From NCBI GenBank assembly GCA_028274465.1, contig CM051456.1, positions 79,098,753 to 79,162,752 on the forward strand: a DNA stretch of 64,000 bases, given 5' to 3'. A program made the translations under genes and the position numbers. Origin of the DNA: Plantago ovata (lineage: Eukaryota > Streptophyta > Magnoliopsida > Lamiales > Plantaginaceae). The notes beneath the pieces were generated by a model, which was not told the DNA's origin, searched no databases, and saw only the letters and a list, made by a program, of their open reading frames with translations. This document shows, piece after piece, positions 11,009 through 23,170 of the stretch. The stretch's first letter is position 1. Each line of letters opens with the position of its first letter.

Positions 11009-12361
11009 AGTGAATGATATGGTATCGATTATGACAAAACCTTCTCACCATTAGCCAAGCTTAAGTCTATTCAAATTTTACTTGCTATAGCAGCATACTA
11101 TGATTATGAGATTTGGCAAATGGATGTGAAAACTGCTTTCCTTAACGGAAATCTCGAGGAAGAGGTGTATATGATACAACCAGAAGGTTTTACATCCAAG
11201 TCAAATCCCAAATTAGTTTGCAAGCTAAAGAGATCCATTTATGGACGAAAGCAAGCTTCAAGGAGTTGGAATATTTGCTTTGATGAAGCAGTCAAATCGT
11301 TTGACTACATCAGATGTGCGGAAGATCCATGCGTTTATGTCAAACATAGCGATGCTTGAATTATTTTCATGGTTATATATGTTGATGACATATTAATCAT
11401 GCGAAACAATTCAAATGTTATGATCCACAAAGGAATGGTTATCTAAGACTTTCTCGATGAAAGACTTAGGTGAAGCCTGTTACATTCATGGAATCAAAAT
11501 CCATAGAGATAGATCCCGAAGATTGTTAGGGTTGTCACAATCCACATATGTCGACAAAGTAGTGAAACACTTTAATATGGATGGATCCAATAAAGGTTTC
11601 TTACCAGCTAGACATGGCGTCGCTCTCACTACGAAGGATAGTCCTTCTACTGATGAGGAGATCGAACACATGAAAAGGATCACATATGCATCAGCTATTG
11701 GATATATCATGTATGCCATGAATTGTACAAGGCCAGATGTGGCCTATGCGCTTAGCTGTACTTGTCGACACCAACAGAATCCAGGTATGAAACACTGGAC
11801 CGCTGTGAAAGCAATTTTAAGTATTTTAGAAGAACTAAGGATTCTTTTCTAGTATATGGTGGACAACAGGAGTTGCAAATGAGTGGTTATGTCGATGCTG
11901 GTTTCCAATCTGACCCAGACGACTACAAATCACAAACTGGGTATGTGTTTACATTCAATGGTGGGGCCGTCAGTTGGAAGAGCTCAAAGCAATCCACCAT
12001 GGTTCATTCTACGACCGAATCCGAGTATATTTCTGCTGCAGGAGCCTCAAAGGAGGCTGTCTGGATTTCAAAATTCCTAAAGGAACTAGGGGTAGTTCCT
12101 AATTGTAGTCCTATAACGGTCTATTGCGAGAACGAAGGCGCTGTTGCACAAGCAAAGGAACCAAGATCCACCAACAAAAATAAGCATGTACCTAGGAAGT
12201 ATCATCTAATTAGAAAGATGATAGCTAGAGGAGAAGTATCTATAGAACGAGTTTCCACTGAGGAAAATGTGGCAGATCCTTTCACCAAAGTGTTGAACAT
12301 TGACAAACATGTTAGACATTTCAACAACATAGGTGTTAGACACGTAGGTGATTGGCTCTAG
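11009..12361 (+). pseudogene. Element B pol: reverse transcriptase and RNase H
   Basis: Continues the RT after the solo LTR: YDKTFSPLAKL, IWQMDVKTAFLNGNLEEEVYM, GRKQASRSWN, IYVDDILIM (the YVDD catalytic motif, just after a TGA near 11357). Then comes copia RNase H: YVDAGFQSDPDDYKSQTGYVF, GGAVSWKSSKQSTM, STTESEYISAAGASKEAVW, ENEGAVAQAKEPRS, ENVADPFTK. Several frameshifts (near 11020, 11440, 11830) and stops make it non-functional. Protein style is closest to Tork/TNT1-type elements; that clade call is from memory. Confidence 0.88.
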
Positions 12362-12375
12362 GCCAAGTGGGAGAT

Positions 12376-14050
12376 TGAAAGTATATATGTCCTAGAGACA
12401 ACCTACGATAGGGATGATATGTACTTGATCACATTCAGTTATTGTTATTTATTTATGTTCATTTATTTATACATTATTAAATACAATTGGCATTATATTT
12501 TATGAATATATTATGCGGATGTTTGAATTTTTCAATAAAATGTTCCCAAGGACATAAGGTAATCACCAAGTTAGTGGGAGCTTGTGTGTCAATAATTAAG
12601 TCCTAAAATAAGCCACTAGCTGAAGGTCATTGAGATACGGGATATCAATGATGCGATTGAAGCTAGCATATGCTGCATTAGATCCTTCGAGGATGTAGTA
12701 GGTCTCACTACTACGAATGAACTTGGTTATTCATAATGAGCATATGAACACTTTGGAGAGTGTTGGCATACCCAACCGAGAAACCATTTGGTAAATCTAT
12801 TTAAGTGTCTATGGTAGTATCGGTGTGTAGGGTGATGCTAGTAGTCCTTAGACTTGAGGCCAATACTACATAATATGTGGAATAATATACTTTGACCATG
12901 CGCAACGCTTGCACTCTTAAAGTAGGGTAGATACGGCATGCGCTGGGTATATTAGGAAGCATATGGTGTGAGTGATTAGGCAAAGATAGGATTCATTCCT
13001 CCGTAATAGATATAAGGAGAGAATACTCACTTCTCATATTTAGTGCGATCACAAAACCGGTGGCCACCGTATATGAATATGTCAAAATGGTGTTTGGACA
13101 TAATTCATAGATCGACTAATAAGATTGAGAGACAATGGATGAAGTTATTGGAGTGGACACATAACCATACTCTAGACTCATTCGAATATTCGTGAATGAA
13201 GGGACCGTATCATCAAAGTACCCTGCGCTACAGGTGGTTTTGCTTTTCCTCGCGAACGTTCCTTGCATATTAATATTGTCTGATAAATTGTCTAGGAATT
13301 TATTATGACCTTAATTGGATTGTTGCTTAATATGCAAGGCCCTATGGGTCACACTTCAAGGTGCTGTTTCTACAAACGAGCTATGTATATTGGATTGAAT
13401 ATTAATTAGATTAATATTAAATTATTATATAAAATATATAATGGAATTATTATTAATTAGATTAATATTAATTTATTATATGCGGAATATATTTTAGAAA
13501 TATAATTAATTGATTTAAATTGGATTTAATTAATTCATTGAAGACTTGTGCATTTGGGCGGAATTTGGGATGAAGCCCGAGAAGAGAAAGGATGAATAAA
13601 CAGCTGGGCCAACCGGCCCAGATTGACGGCACGCGCCAGACGCGTCCAGCACTGGCGCGTGCAGAGCACGCGCCAGAGTAGACGAATGGGACAGCTGAAA
13701 AGCTATCCCACGTGACTTGTTCCTCTTATCTCTCCTTTATCTCTTCTTTGTTATTTTTAACTGAGATATTTTCCGTATCTGTTTTGTTTGTTAGTCAGTT
13801 GAGGACTTTTAAAGTCTTCTAATAAATCTAATTTGCTTGATAAAGCATACGTGATTTTAGTAACTGACTTACTGACGAAATCAGAAAGAAACAAGTAAGT
13901 CTTCTTCCAACACACGTAGAAAATATTATTATTATTCTGAAAGATCGGAAAACTCGATATTCTCTCCAAAGCTCAAAACACACAAAAGAACTTCCTAGAG
14001 TTCTTGGTAGAAAACACTGCCCGTGGATACCAAGGTTGAAGGAAACAATC
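12376..14050 (+). repeat. 3' LTR of copia element B
   Basis: Begins TGAAAGTATATATG right after the polypurine tract CAAGTGGGAGA and the end of RNase H. It is AT-rich (repeated ATTAATTAGATTAATATTAA near 13400-13480) and has a CpG-rich patch near 13620-13680 containing ACGCGCCAGACGCGTCC. No second LTR is in the window, so the right end is only estimated. It must lie before the acidic exon that starts near 14056 if that exon belongs to element E. Confidence 0.65.
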
Positions 14051-14055
14051 AAGCA

Positions 14056-15452
14056 TGTTGATGAGCCATCTTGGAGATTCCATTGAAGGAGGTTTCTTTG
14101 AAGAAGAGGAAGAGATCCAGTTACCAGATGAAGAAATTGCAAGGCTATGTCTGGAGATTGACGAACAGATAGGTGGTGAATTTGCATCTCTGTTGGAAGA
14201 CACGTAAGTAATCTTCTTCTGTCAATAATAAACATGATATAGTCATTATCAGTTTAGTGAGAAATAAAAAAAATTTAAGCTTTCGCTGCTTAGCCTTTCA
14301 GACAAATTTCTCACAATTACCAACAAAAGTCCCGTAAGAATAAGGGCAAAGGAAAAGAGATCATCACTGATGAGGATCTCACTGATGAGGTCAACAGGAT
14401 CATGGCGCTCGACGAGCTTGATCGGGCACACGAGCTGAGCCAGATCTCGCGCAAGTTAAGTTTAAATACCTTGTTTTTAATTCAAGTTACTAAGTATTGC
14501 TCCTCGCTCCGTTGTTAATTTTCAGCGGTCCTCCGACCTATGTTCTTATTTTTTGCAGCTCGCCGCCATTGTTGGTGCCATCGGAAACCTTGCGGCTGAC
14601 AAGGGTGCCCCGGAGGAGGTTGCTAACTTGCACCTCCAAGTTCAGGAAGCAAACACCCGTGCTCGGGCGTTGGAGGACGAGCTGCGGGTCCAGAAGGCCA
14701 AGGTGGCGAGTATGGAGGCCGACAACGCCAAGGTGCAGAGGCACATGAAGGCATGGAAGGATGCTTGGAACAACCTTTCCATAAAGATGGCCCGCTTCAA
14801 AGATGTTGTCCTCGGGTACCTCAAGGATACTGGGTACGAGGGTGCCAAGGCTTTCTATGAGTCTGCCTCGTACCGCTTGAAGATGCATGAGACAAACGAA
14901 GTCGGGCGCGAGGAGGGATTCTACTCGGCCCTTGACCAGCTGAAGGTTAAGGGGTTATTGGCCGCGGACTTCGACAGTGATATCGCCGGCCTTCAGGACA
15001 ACAAGAATTGTGACTTCGCCGACTACCCTGGTCAAATAGTGTCTGATGCTGGGCATAAGGCTTGTGAGTTTGGAGCTTTGGTGGCTAATTCTGAAGTGCT
15101 TTACCCTGCGAAGGTCGGCCTGCTTCCTTCTTGGGTGCCCAAGGTGTTGCGCGTTGGGATACTCGAGCCGTTCAACAAGTGTGGTCATCGCAACACTAGG
15201 TGGCTAGCCCTTCCTGGTCCCGTCCTCGGCCGTGATTACACTTTGGAGGAGCCCGAGGTTATCAAGTTCCGATAGACCCTTGAAGCAAAAAGGCGCGCGG
15301 TGGGATCGGGTGCTAGTAGAGTAGGACGGGTGAGTCAAGCTTCTGGAGGTGGCAGTCAATTGGCTGAGGAAGGTCCTCGTGAGGGTGAAGGAAAATATGC
15401 TCAGAGATCTCCTCCCAAGTCGCCCGATCAATCTCGTAGTCCTTCAGGTTGA
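14056..15452 (+). pseudogene. Spliced extra ORF of Tat element E, antisense to pol
   Basis: Three coding blocks share one logic. An acidic block (14056-14202, EGGFFEEEEEIQLPDEEIA) ends in LLEDT at a GTAAGT donor. A TTTCAG acceptor at 14295-14300 resumes the frame as QISHNYQQKSRKNKGKGKE and DELDRAHELSQ. A further acceptor near 14558 opens the main block LAAIVGAIGNLAADKG. The main block has a coiled coil (LQVQEANTRARALEDELRVQ, MEADNAKVQRHMKAW) and a conserved tail (SYRLKMHETNEVGREEGF, LPSWVPKVLRVGI). A TAG at 15273 interrupts it; the frame continues to TGA 15452 with a Ser/Gly-rich end. The phase at the second intron does not close cleanly, so this copy is probably damaged. Tat extra ORFs have no known biochemical role. 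Confidence 0.65.
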
Positions 15453-16531
15453 AGGCCGAGTATGCTCGGTAAAACTTATAAAAAATGGACAAGTCTTTTG
15501 TTTTGCTAGTCGAACAATTTACTTTTTACTTAACTCATTCGGCCCTTTATGGCGTGCTCGGGAGAGCTCTTTTTGATGCCCCGCTCAGTTGGGTGCATAT
15601 CTTTTGTAAATCAACTATGCTCTTCCTTTTCACGACGAGGCCTTATGCTAATCGCCCTTTTATGTCACTTTTTCCTTGCATTCTTCATCTTTAGCTTTTT
15701 CGTGTCACGAAGCACTATGCATGTTTTCATAAGATGCTTCTGCAGGTACTTATTTCTCCCTCGTTGTACTTAGAAAAACTCTAAGTATGGCTCGTCGGAC
15801 GCTTTGCAAATTTTCCTAAGTATAGAAATTTGCTAGTCGTTCGCCCTGCTGGTCGACCGCCTTTGCTAGTCGGCCTCTATGTGTTCGCTGCGATCAGGAT
15901 AAAAATTTCACCAAGTACGGAGTCGTGCTATTCGGGCACCACAATCCCTTGATGCTTTCGAGCACTTTACAACGCATGCTAGTCGAGCAAGGGCAATTGA
16001 CACTGTAGTCGGCCCTTAGGTAATTAAGTGTGCCGTCGAGCACACTTTTTCTCCCTTCAATTTTCCTTCAAAAATCCAAGGAAAAAACTTCTTATGGTTG
16101 TTGGACAAGTTATGGTCCTCGGACCACTTTAAGGTTTGTCGAGGAGCGGATCGTCGGACCATTGTGCGTCCGGGGAACTCCAACTCGAAAACTTGTCAAA
16201 ACAATTATCCCAAGACATCTTTTTCTTGTCTTGAAAAATTGAGAAGATAAGAATTTTTTGTCTTTCGACCATTATTTCTTTCCTTCGGAGCCCCTTATTT
16301 AGTTTCGCATTTTTGTGTTTCCTTTCGTGATCTTATATCTGCCTTTTCGCGCGAGCAAGACAATACTTCAAACTGAAAGAGTTGCATTGATTTGACGAAA
16401 ATTCAATTACAACGGTGAGTTTCAAGGCCATGCCAAAGGGCGAAACAAAAACTGAACTAGAAATCATAAACTAGCGAAAGGGGACCTTCCATAGGAGCTC
16501 ATCAAAACCTTGCATAATTCTCCAATGCCTT
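15453..16531. other. Non-coding spacer between the extra ORF and the end of Tat pol
   Basis: The two ORFs converge here. Unusually, the tract repeats loose forms of GTCGG/TGCTAGTCG (15840-16020) with no reading frame of note. Probably the shared 3' untranslated region of the two transcripts. Confidence 0.5.
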
Positions 16532-18215
16532 CTAGGCATAAAACCTCTGGAGATTGGTGGTGTTCCAAGTGTTCTTCAACTCATTTCCTTCGGCATCCTC
16601 CAAGCGATAACTTCCATTGGAATTGGCTTCCACTATCTTGTAAGGGCCTTCCCACTTGGGTTCCATTTTGTGTGGGTTTCCTAGGATGTAGGCCTTTGCT
16701 ACAATGGCTTGGTAACAAGATGTTTGCCAATGCTGTGGTCCTTGACTCTTCGAGCATTTCAAGGTCGAACATTCGTGCTTCATGGTTGTCCTCCAGTTGG
16801 TAGCCTTGAATTCTCAATGTCTCTTGCACAATCTCGGCCGGGATTACTGCCTCCGAACCATAGACAAGGGAGAATGGAGTTTCCCTTGTAGCTGTCTTTG
16901 AAGTAGTGTGATAGGCCCAGAGGACACCATCGAGTTGCTCGACCCAACTTCCTTGGTACGCTGAAAACCTTTTCTTCAAGCTCCTCACGAGCGTCTTGTT
17001 GGTGGACTTGGTTTGGCCATTAGCTTGGGGATATCCCACTGAAGTAAAGCACCTTTCGATCTTCATCCTCTCACACCATGCGTTGAACTTGGCTCCGGAG
17101 AACTGAGAACCGTTGTCGGACATAAGGACCCTTGGTAGGCCAAACCTACAGACAATATTCCTCCAAACAAAGTCCATGACTTTCTTCTCGCTGATTACTG
17201 AAACCGCTTCTGCCTTTGCCCATTTGCTAAAATATTCTACGGCGACAATGATAAATTTCTTCTGTCTGGTTCCTTTGGCCAATGGTCCGACTATGTCGAT
17301 TCCCCATGTGTCGAAGGGGCATGTGATCTTGGCGGGAATGAGTGGTCTTGCGGGCGCATGATCGGGGGTCGCAAAGTATTGGCATTCTTCGCACTTGCGC
17401 ACAAATTGTGTTGCGTCCTCTCGCACCATTGGCCAATAAAATCCTTGGCGGATAATTTTCTGAGCTAAGACTCTTCCTCCCGAATAGTTTCCACAACTCC
17501 CTTGGTGCATTTCCTCCAGGATTGCTTGGACTTCGTTGTTGCTAACACACCTAAGGTGTGTGCCTCTAAAGGATCTCTTGTAAAGATATATCCCCTGGAT
17601 GAAGTATCTCACTGCTCTTCCTTTGACCCTTTTTGCTTCCGCACGGTCCCTCGGGAGGATTCCATGTATCAAATAGGCCGCGATAGGTTGCATCCAACTT
17701 GGGGTCGTATCAATAGTGAACATGCCTTGCGCACTTTTTTGAGAACTTGCGATGGACGAAAGTTCTATCTTCGGAAGTATCACATTCCGAGTGTCTACGC
17801 CTCCGGACGCAGATGCATATTTTGACAAGGCATCTGCCCTAACATTGAATTCTCTAGCAAATTTTTCCACTTGCCATTCTTCAAAGTGTGCCATTTCTTC
17901 TTTGATAGCGTCCTTGTACTCTAGCAAGGAGCTCTTCTTTGCTTTGAATGCTCCGGACAGCTGCCTCTCGGCCAACTATGAGTCGGTAAAAAGTTTGATT
18001 TTCTTCACTTGAAGTGCTTTGACCATCCGGAGATCAATTAGAATTGCTTCATATTCAGCTTCATTGTTTGAGACCGAGAAGCCTAAGGTCACAGCATATT
18101 CCAACTCGGCTCCTCCAGGACTCCTGAGGTAAATTCAAATTCCTCCGGACCTCCCACAAGACGAACCATCTACTTATAAAATCCAAACATCTCCATGATC
18201 TTTTGGTTCCTTTGG
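16532..18215 (-). pseudogene. Tat element E: second RNase H and integrase
   Basis: The second RNase H spans about 18215-17830 (NNEAEYEAILIDLRM, LFTDS, then a TAG, LAERQLSGAFKAK, FNVRADALSKYAS). Integrase follows: the zinc motif (HQGSCGNYSGG ... CEECQYFA) and core residues IDIVGPL and SDNGSQFSGAKF. The third catalytic residue, normally Glu in NGQxE, is Lys here (NGQTKSTNKTL). A frameshift near 16780 separates the C-terminal part (KWEGPYKIVEAN, TWNTTNLQRFYA, stop at 16532). This copy cannot code for active integrase. A solo LTR separates it from RT upstream. Confidence 0.88.
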
Positions 18216-18220
18216 ATGGG

Positions 18221-19508
18221 TGATGATAGTGTTTTTTACACTATCATTCGGGTCTTTTTCACCAATTTAGCTATCCTCTTACATGCATTTTAGTGCATTT
18301 TGTTAGAATAGTGTCACGTTTCCATTTCTTTTGTTATTTTCAGGTTTTAGATGAAAATCGCACTTTTGGATATAAATTATGGCGAAACAATGAAGTTTTG
18401 GTGCAACGAGATCACCCGTGGTGTGTCAAGGAGTACCGGGACGAGTTTCCAGGCCAAAAGACCAAGTTTCGGAGCTCAAAACCGTGCCAAGGGACAAAAT
18501 CGAAGATCCGGAGGAAGAAAAGGCACGGGCAACTCTCTGCCCGTGCCAGGCGCACCGCCTGGTGCCCGGCGGTCCGCCACGTACCGGGCAGTCCGCCGCG
18601 TAGCCTGCCGACAACAACTATATACAATTTTAAAAGCTGTGAATTTTCATATCTTTCATCATTATTTTGCAGACAAAAACCCTAGAGCTTGTTTTGGGTA
18701 TATTTTCTCTTAGAACCATTGTTTCTTAGCAATTTTGGAGCTAGAGTAGAGATTTGGACATCAATTGATCTCACCTTGCTAGATCTTTGTGAGTTTAACA
18801 ATTCACCGGAGATTGACAACCTTTGGTGGTAACTTTGTATCTCACAATTTCTGTTATTTATCTTTCAATTCAACTATGTTTTCTTATATGATTGCCATTG
18901 TTGTTTATGATTTTGATATGAGTAGCTAAACATCTAGTTGGTGATAGTATGTAAATTCGTAGCTAGGGTTCATATTATGCATGATTGAGTTTCTGAGTCT
19001 TTTACTTGTTTAATTATCTTAATTCGATTCTTTGATCCGACTAAGCCAATATGTTCGTATGAAAGTGTTAGAAGCACTAGGACAATTCAAGATCAGCGAT
19101 TCAATAATTATAATTATCAAGTACTGCTTGAACTAAGACTGACAACCTTAGCCAAGTATTAGTATAGATAGGAAGCTTTCAAATTACACGTCTACAAATC
19201 TGTTTTTGGTGTTTGTTAATTCAATTACTTTTAAAGCAGTACGAGTTGCACTTTCATGCATAATTAGAAGTTGATGCTTAGAACGAGCATACTATCACCA
19301 ACTCTCATCATATATCGTTAAGTCAAGCTAGGTTAAATTTGTTTTCTGAAATTATATAGTTAGTTATTTAGTTAAAGTTAGTTTAGTCCCTAGAGATTGA
19401 CACTCGAGGTCATCTTACCTCTGCACTATGTGTTTTGTGTAGTTGTGAGTTGCCCTTTGGCTAAAACGAATTTATTTGATTGTTCGAGTCTGACAATCTC
19501 GTTCATCA
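18221..19508 (+). mobile_element. Solo LTR of the Athila-like family (1,288 bp), diverged copy
   Basis: TGATGATAGTG ... CGTTCATCA, flanked by ATGGG (18216-18220) and CTGGG (19509-19513), a duplication with one change. It splits Tat pol. It shares the GTGTCACGTTTCC block and the TATA region with the other family LTRs, and its array of short palindromes at 18546-18600 uses different arms (CCAGGCG-CAC-CGCCTGG). Confidence 0.9.
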
Positions 19509-19513
19509 CTGGG

Positions 19514-21129
19514 GAAGCATGATTTCTCGGACCGGTTCCTCCAGACCCTTGGCTATTTCCTTTGGACCTTCTACTGTTTCCTTCGGACCCTCCGTCGCAG
19601 GTTTTGGTCCTTGGACGATGATCTGAGAATTTTCTTCTTCCATGGCCACATCGTTGAGAAGGAACATGTGGCTGGGGGTATACTCTTGCCTTCGGTCATT
19701 GGTCTCAGGACGATAAAGCACAACGTCTTTGGCATTGGACATGTCAATTTCCCTACTAGTTTGGGCTAGTTCCTTGAATCCTTTCAACGCCGCTTCTAGG
19801 GCCTTGAAGTGTTCGCTGACTTGTGGTCCTTGGGAGTCGATCATCATAGCGGAGTCTGATTGAGCTTCCTTTGGGTCGACATCCATAGGGTCCTTGGCGG
19901 GATACTCAACCAAGAAATCCACTAGGACTTGAGCTTTCTTTGCTAACGGGGCTTGGTAGTCGATGTCGAACTCTCTAAGCTCGATTGCCCATCTTTCTAG
20001 TCTTCCGCTCATTTCCAGTCGACCTAGGACTTGCTTGAGAGGTTGGCTTGTTAAGACAATCACCTTATGTGCACCAAAATACAGTTTGAGCCTCCTTGCG
20101 GTGTAGACCAAGGCAAACGACACTCTCTCAATGTCCAAATACCTCGTCTCTGTACCTGTAAGCGCCTTGCTCAAATAATAGATCGGCATATGATCGTTCC
20201 CTTGGATCCGTACTAGTACGGAACTTATTGCCTCCGGGATGGTCGCAAGGTAGAGGTATAATGGTTCTCCGTCCACCGGCTTGGATAACAAAGGCGGCGA
20301 CAACAAGTATTGCTTCAGTTTCTCAAAAGGCTCTTCACATTTCTTTGTCCATTCGAACTGATTACTCTTCCTCAGGACCTTGAAGAAGGGCGAGTTCTTC
20401 TCGGCTGATCTAGAGATGAAACGGCTTAGGGCGATGGATTTTTCAACCAATTGTTGTACCTCATTGAGTGTCCTTGGTTGCGGAAGGTCAAGGATGGCTT
20501 TGATATTTTCTGGATTTGCTTTTATTCCCCTTTCGGTCACTACGTAACCAAGGAACTTGCCTCCTTTGACACCAAATGTGCACTTTGCCGGGTTAAGTTT
20601 CATACCATACTTCCTCAGGACCGCGAAGCACTTGTTGAGGTGATCGACGTGTTGGTCCTCCATCTTGGTCTTCACTAGCATATCATCAACATAAACTTCC
20701 ATGGTTTTGACTATCTCTTCCTTGAACATCTTGTTCACTACGTGTTGGTAAGTTGCTCCCGCGTTCTTGAGTCCGAAAGGCATGACGTTGAAGCAGTAGA
20801 CGTTTCCATTGGCAAAGAAGGTTGTCTTGGGCACATCGTCCCTCGCCATCTTGATTTGGTAAAAGCCTTGGTAGGCGTCCATGAAGCTAAGTAGTGCACA
20901 TCCGACGGTGGAATCCACAAGTTGGTCAATCCTAGGAAGGGGATAAGGATCCTTCAAACAAAACTTATTGAGACGAGTGAAGTGGTTGCACATTCTCCAT
21001 TTCCCTTCGCCATTTTGTACTAGGACCACATTAAAAACCCAATCGGAGTATCTTACTTCCTTGATGTGCCCTACTTTCAATAGCCTCTGGACCTCGGCTT
21101 CAATAATTGCGTTGTCCTCCGGACCAAAT
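19514..21129 (-). pseudogene. Tat element E: reverse transcriptase and RNase H
   Basis: About 540 codons without a stop, but cut at both ends by insertions. RT motifs: VGHIKEVRYSDW, KWRMCNHFTRLNK, DPYPLPRIDQLVD, MDAYQGFYQIKMA, MPFGLKNAGATYQ and catalytic YVDD (MEVYVDDMLVKT), then NPAKCTFGVKGGKFLGYVV. A gypsy RNase H follows: PLYLYLATIPEAISSVLVR, PIYYLSKALTGTETRYLDIE, RLERWAIELREFDIDY. A few odd residues (e.g. VLTSQPLK where VLTDQPLK is usual) suggest decay. The missing N-terminal part of pol, with protease and gag, would lie beyond fragment G. Confidence 0.9.
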
Positions 21130-22012
21130 TGTAACATCCCGATTTTTTTAAAAATATATTAATTGGATAAACTCTTTTTTTAGAGCCCTACGTAGTAAAG
21201 ATTATTTTCCTCATAAAATTCTTGAGTACAAGGGAACTAGCATTTATTATATATATAGACACCACCTAAACGTAATTAGGAGAAAGGATATTGCTTTCGT
21301 CTGCCGCTGTTGATTAGTACGAGATTATTTACTCCCTTTCTCTTATGGCTTAATTAATTAAGTAGCTAGTGTTGCATGCATGTTAAATTAGTTTGTTCCA
21401 TGAAAATATGAAAATTTAAGACATTAGTATATTTATGGGCTCACGTACTAGACATCCTTGGTTTATTCAATTATTGTTGGTTTTTATGTATAAGTTTAAA
21501 GCCATGGACTAGATGCCCAGTATTCTAGTTAACGAGTAGTTTAAGTACAAGTTACTGATTTTCAAATGATTGGCCTCAGATACGAGTCTTGACCTGTGAA
21601 GCGTAGCTCGAAGACGTCTAGTTTACTTTGTTTTAAGGTAAGTAGTTTTTGTAGGAATTTAGGGTCGTTTTGCTCTAAGCATACGCAGAGGAATTTCAAA
21701 AATTTTAACGAGCAATCTTTATAACAGTTATTTAACATGTGGTACTTCAAAGAGATTGACACTTACAATCGGAGAAATTCCAAATCCTTTTATTTCGATT
21801 CAGCAAACTTAATCTGCTGCTCCTCGATCTCCTCTTCTAGCTTCCTTGCAAAAGCTTTCAACTCTTCTTCGTTGATCAACAAGTCATCAAGCTCGTCTCC
21901 CAATAGGTCCCAGTCCTCCGGATGCTCCATCATGCAATCCTTAATTTCGGTATCCACAGAATTTCGTCTACCAACAAGAGTGCTAGGAAACTCTTTTAAC
22001 AAAGTGGGACAT
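21130..22012 (+). mobile_element. Probable LTR fragment G of a gypsy-type element
   Basis: Begins TGTAACATCCCGATTTTTTT, a common start of plant gypsy LTRs, exactly where Tat RT breaks off (possible duplication CAAAT). It has a TATA-like TATTATATATATAG at 21246-21259. The far end (GTGGGACAT) abuts the Sirevirus D LTR. On the minus strand 22002-21790 is a 70-codon acidic, coiled-coil-like ORF (EELKAFARKLEEEIEEQQ) that I do not recognise. No partner LTR is seen, so the identification is tentative. Confidence 0.45.
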
Positions 22013-22907
22013 TATTGGTCCCTTTAAACAACAATAAAAGACTAGAGGGGGGGGGGTGAATGATCTTTTCAAACTTTCGTCGTTTAAAAACTTTCTCAGC
22101 AAGGACTTATTACTTTTCAGTAATGAGTTTGCTGATACTTAACTTTCTCAGCAAGCGCAAGTTACTTCTCAGTAACGAGTTTTGCTGATACTTAACTTTC
22201 TCAGCAAGCGCAAGTTACTTCTCAGTAATGAGTTTTGGTGATACTTAAAATCAGAGAGCGGAAGTCTTTGATACAATAAGTGCTTTGTCAGTAAGTGATA
22301 GTTTCAGCAAGTGAAGTGAGTGACTGTGTACAAATAGATATGCTTTGCTGAAAACTAAATGCAGTAAGTAAATCACACAAACACTTTTATAGTGGTATTT
22401 GAGAGTGGCGTAATCTCTCAACTAATCCACTTTGTCCTTTCTAGCAAGGAGGTCACAAATGTTCATTAGCAAGTGGTTAGTCTCAGTTTCAGCAAGCACA
22501 ACCTACTCTGTCGTTTAGATTTTCACTTATGCAAGTTGTTCCTGAAGTTTTCACTTTCTGAGCAACATGTGCCTTTGTAGATACCAGTTTTCAGAAATCT
22601 TCTAGTCTTCAGTTCTTCGAATTCTTCAAGTTTCTGAACGGTTCTAAATGCTTCAATAGTTTGTTTGTGTAAACAAAGTACATCATCAGCAAATGCTTCA
22701 ATAGGTTGTATTTCTTTTCAGAAAACAAGATACATCATAAGCGGTAAAACTAACCTATCTAGCACCTACTCTAAGTCTTCAGCAAACGTTCCTCTTTTGC
22801 AATGTCCTTAAAATTCTAAATTCCTATGGACCTTAAGAGTACTAGTTACTGGACTTTTATTAATTTAGCATGGTTAATTGCTCATGAAAATTACAAGTTT
22901 CCTAAAA
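22013..22907 (-). repeat. 3' LTR of Sirevirus D (895 bp, internally deleted)
   Basis: Matches the outer parts of the A and C LTRs but lacks about 660 bp between 22441 and 22442, including the TATA box. Its end reads TATTGGTCCC instead of TGTTGGTCCC. A duplicated stretch (CTTTCTCAGCAAGCGCAAGT at 22143 and 22197) and ten G at 22047 are visible. The inner border is followed by the polypurine tract (minus AAAAAGGGGGAAATT). Confidence 0.85.
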
Positions 22908-23170
22908 AATTTCCCCCTTTTTGATGTTAGCAATCCATGGCTAAATTAATTGTTACCCTTTTAGAGGTTTCTGATGTTGAATAAATCAGTTGATTAATGC
23001 AAGCATACTTGAATAATTAAACAGTAAGCATAAGTAAATTGCATAATCAAAAACCAATAAGAGTCAAAAGCTTCATTGCTGATAGTTATCTTTCAGTAAG
23101 TTTACAAGAAAGTTCAGAGATAACTACACAAAATCAGCAAACAAAACTTAAACAAAGCTATTACAGAGAT

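Larger units (their letters stand above)
8220..14050 (+). mobile_element. Ty1/copia element B (Tork-like), 3' part
   Basis: It carries integrase, RT, RNase H and 3' LTR on the plus strand. The 5' part must lie left of Sirevirus A, which is inserted in it. A solo LTR (9692-11003, duplication GTTAT) splits the RT. Its proteins differ clearly from the Sireviruses here (e.g. GGAVSWKSSKQSTM in RNase H). The polypurine tract CAAGTGGGAGA precedes the 3' LTR. The right end is not sharply defined. Confidence 0.85.
14051..21129 (-). mobile_element. Ty3/gypsy Tat-lineage element E (pol and extra antisense ORF)
   Basis: Pol runs on the minus strand (RT and RNase H, a second RNase H, integrase). An additional ORF runs on the plus strand between the end of pol and the missing 3' LTR. 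A second, archaeal-like RNase H and an antisense extra ORF are known Tat-lineage traits. Interrupted by copia B on the left, a solo LTR at 18221-19508, and fragment G at 21130. No LTR of E is visible. Confidence 0.85.

Noticed and set aside
14497..14888. Overlapping ORFs opposite the Tat extra ORF
   Set aside because: Shadows of the GC-rich coding frame on the plus strand.
21790..22002. Host gene exon (acidic coiled-coil ORF)
   Set aside because: Only 70 codons, no recognised domain, inside a probable LTR; cannot be supported as a gene.
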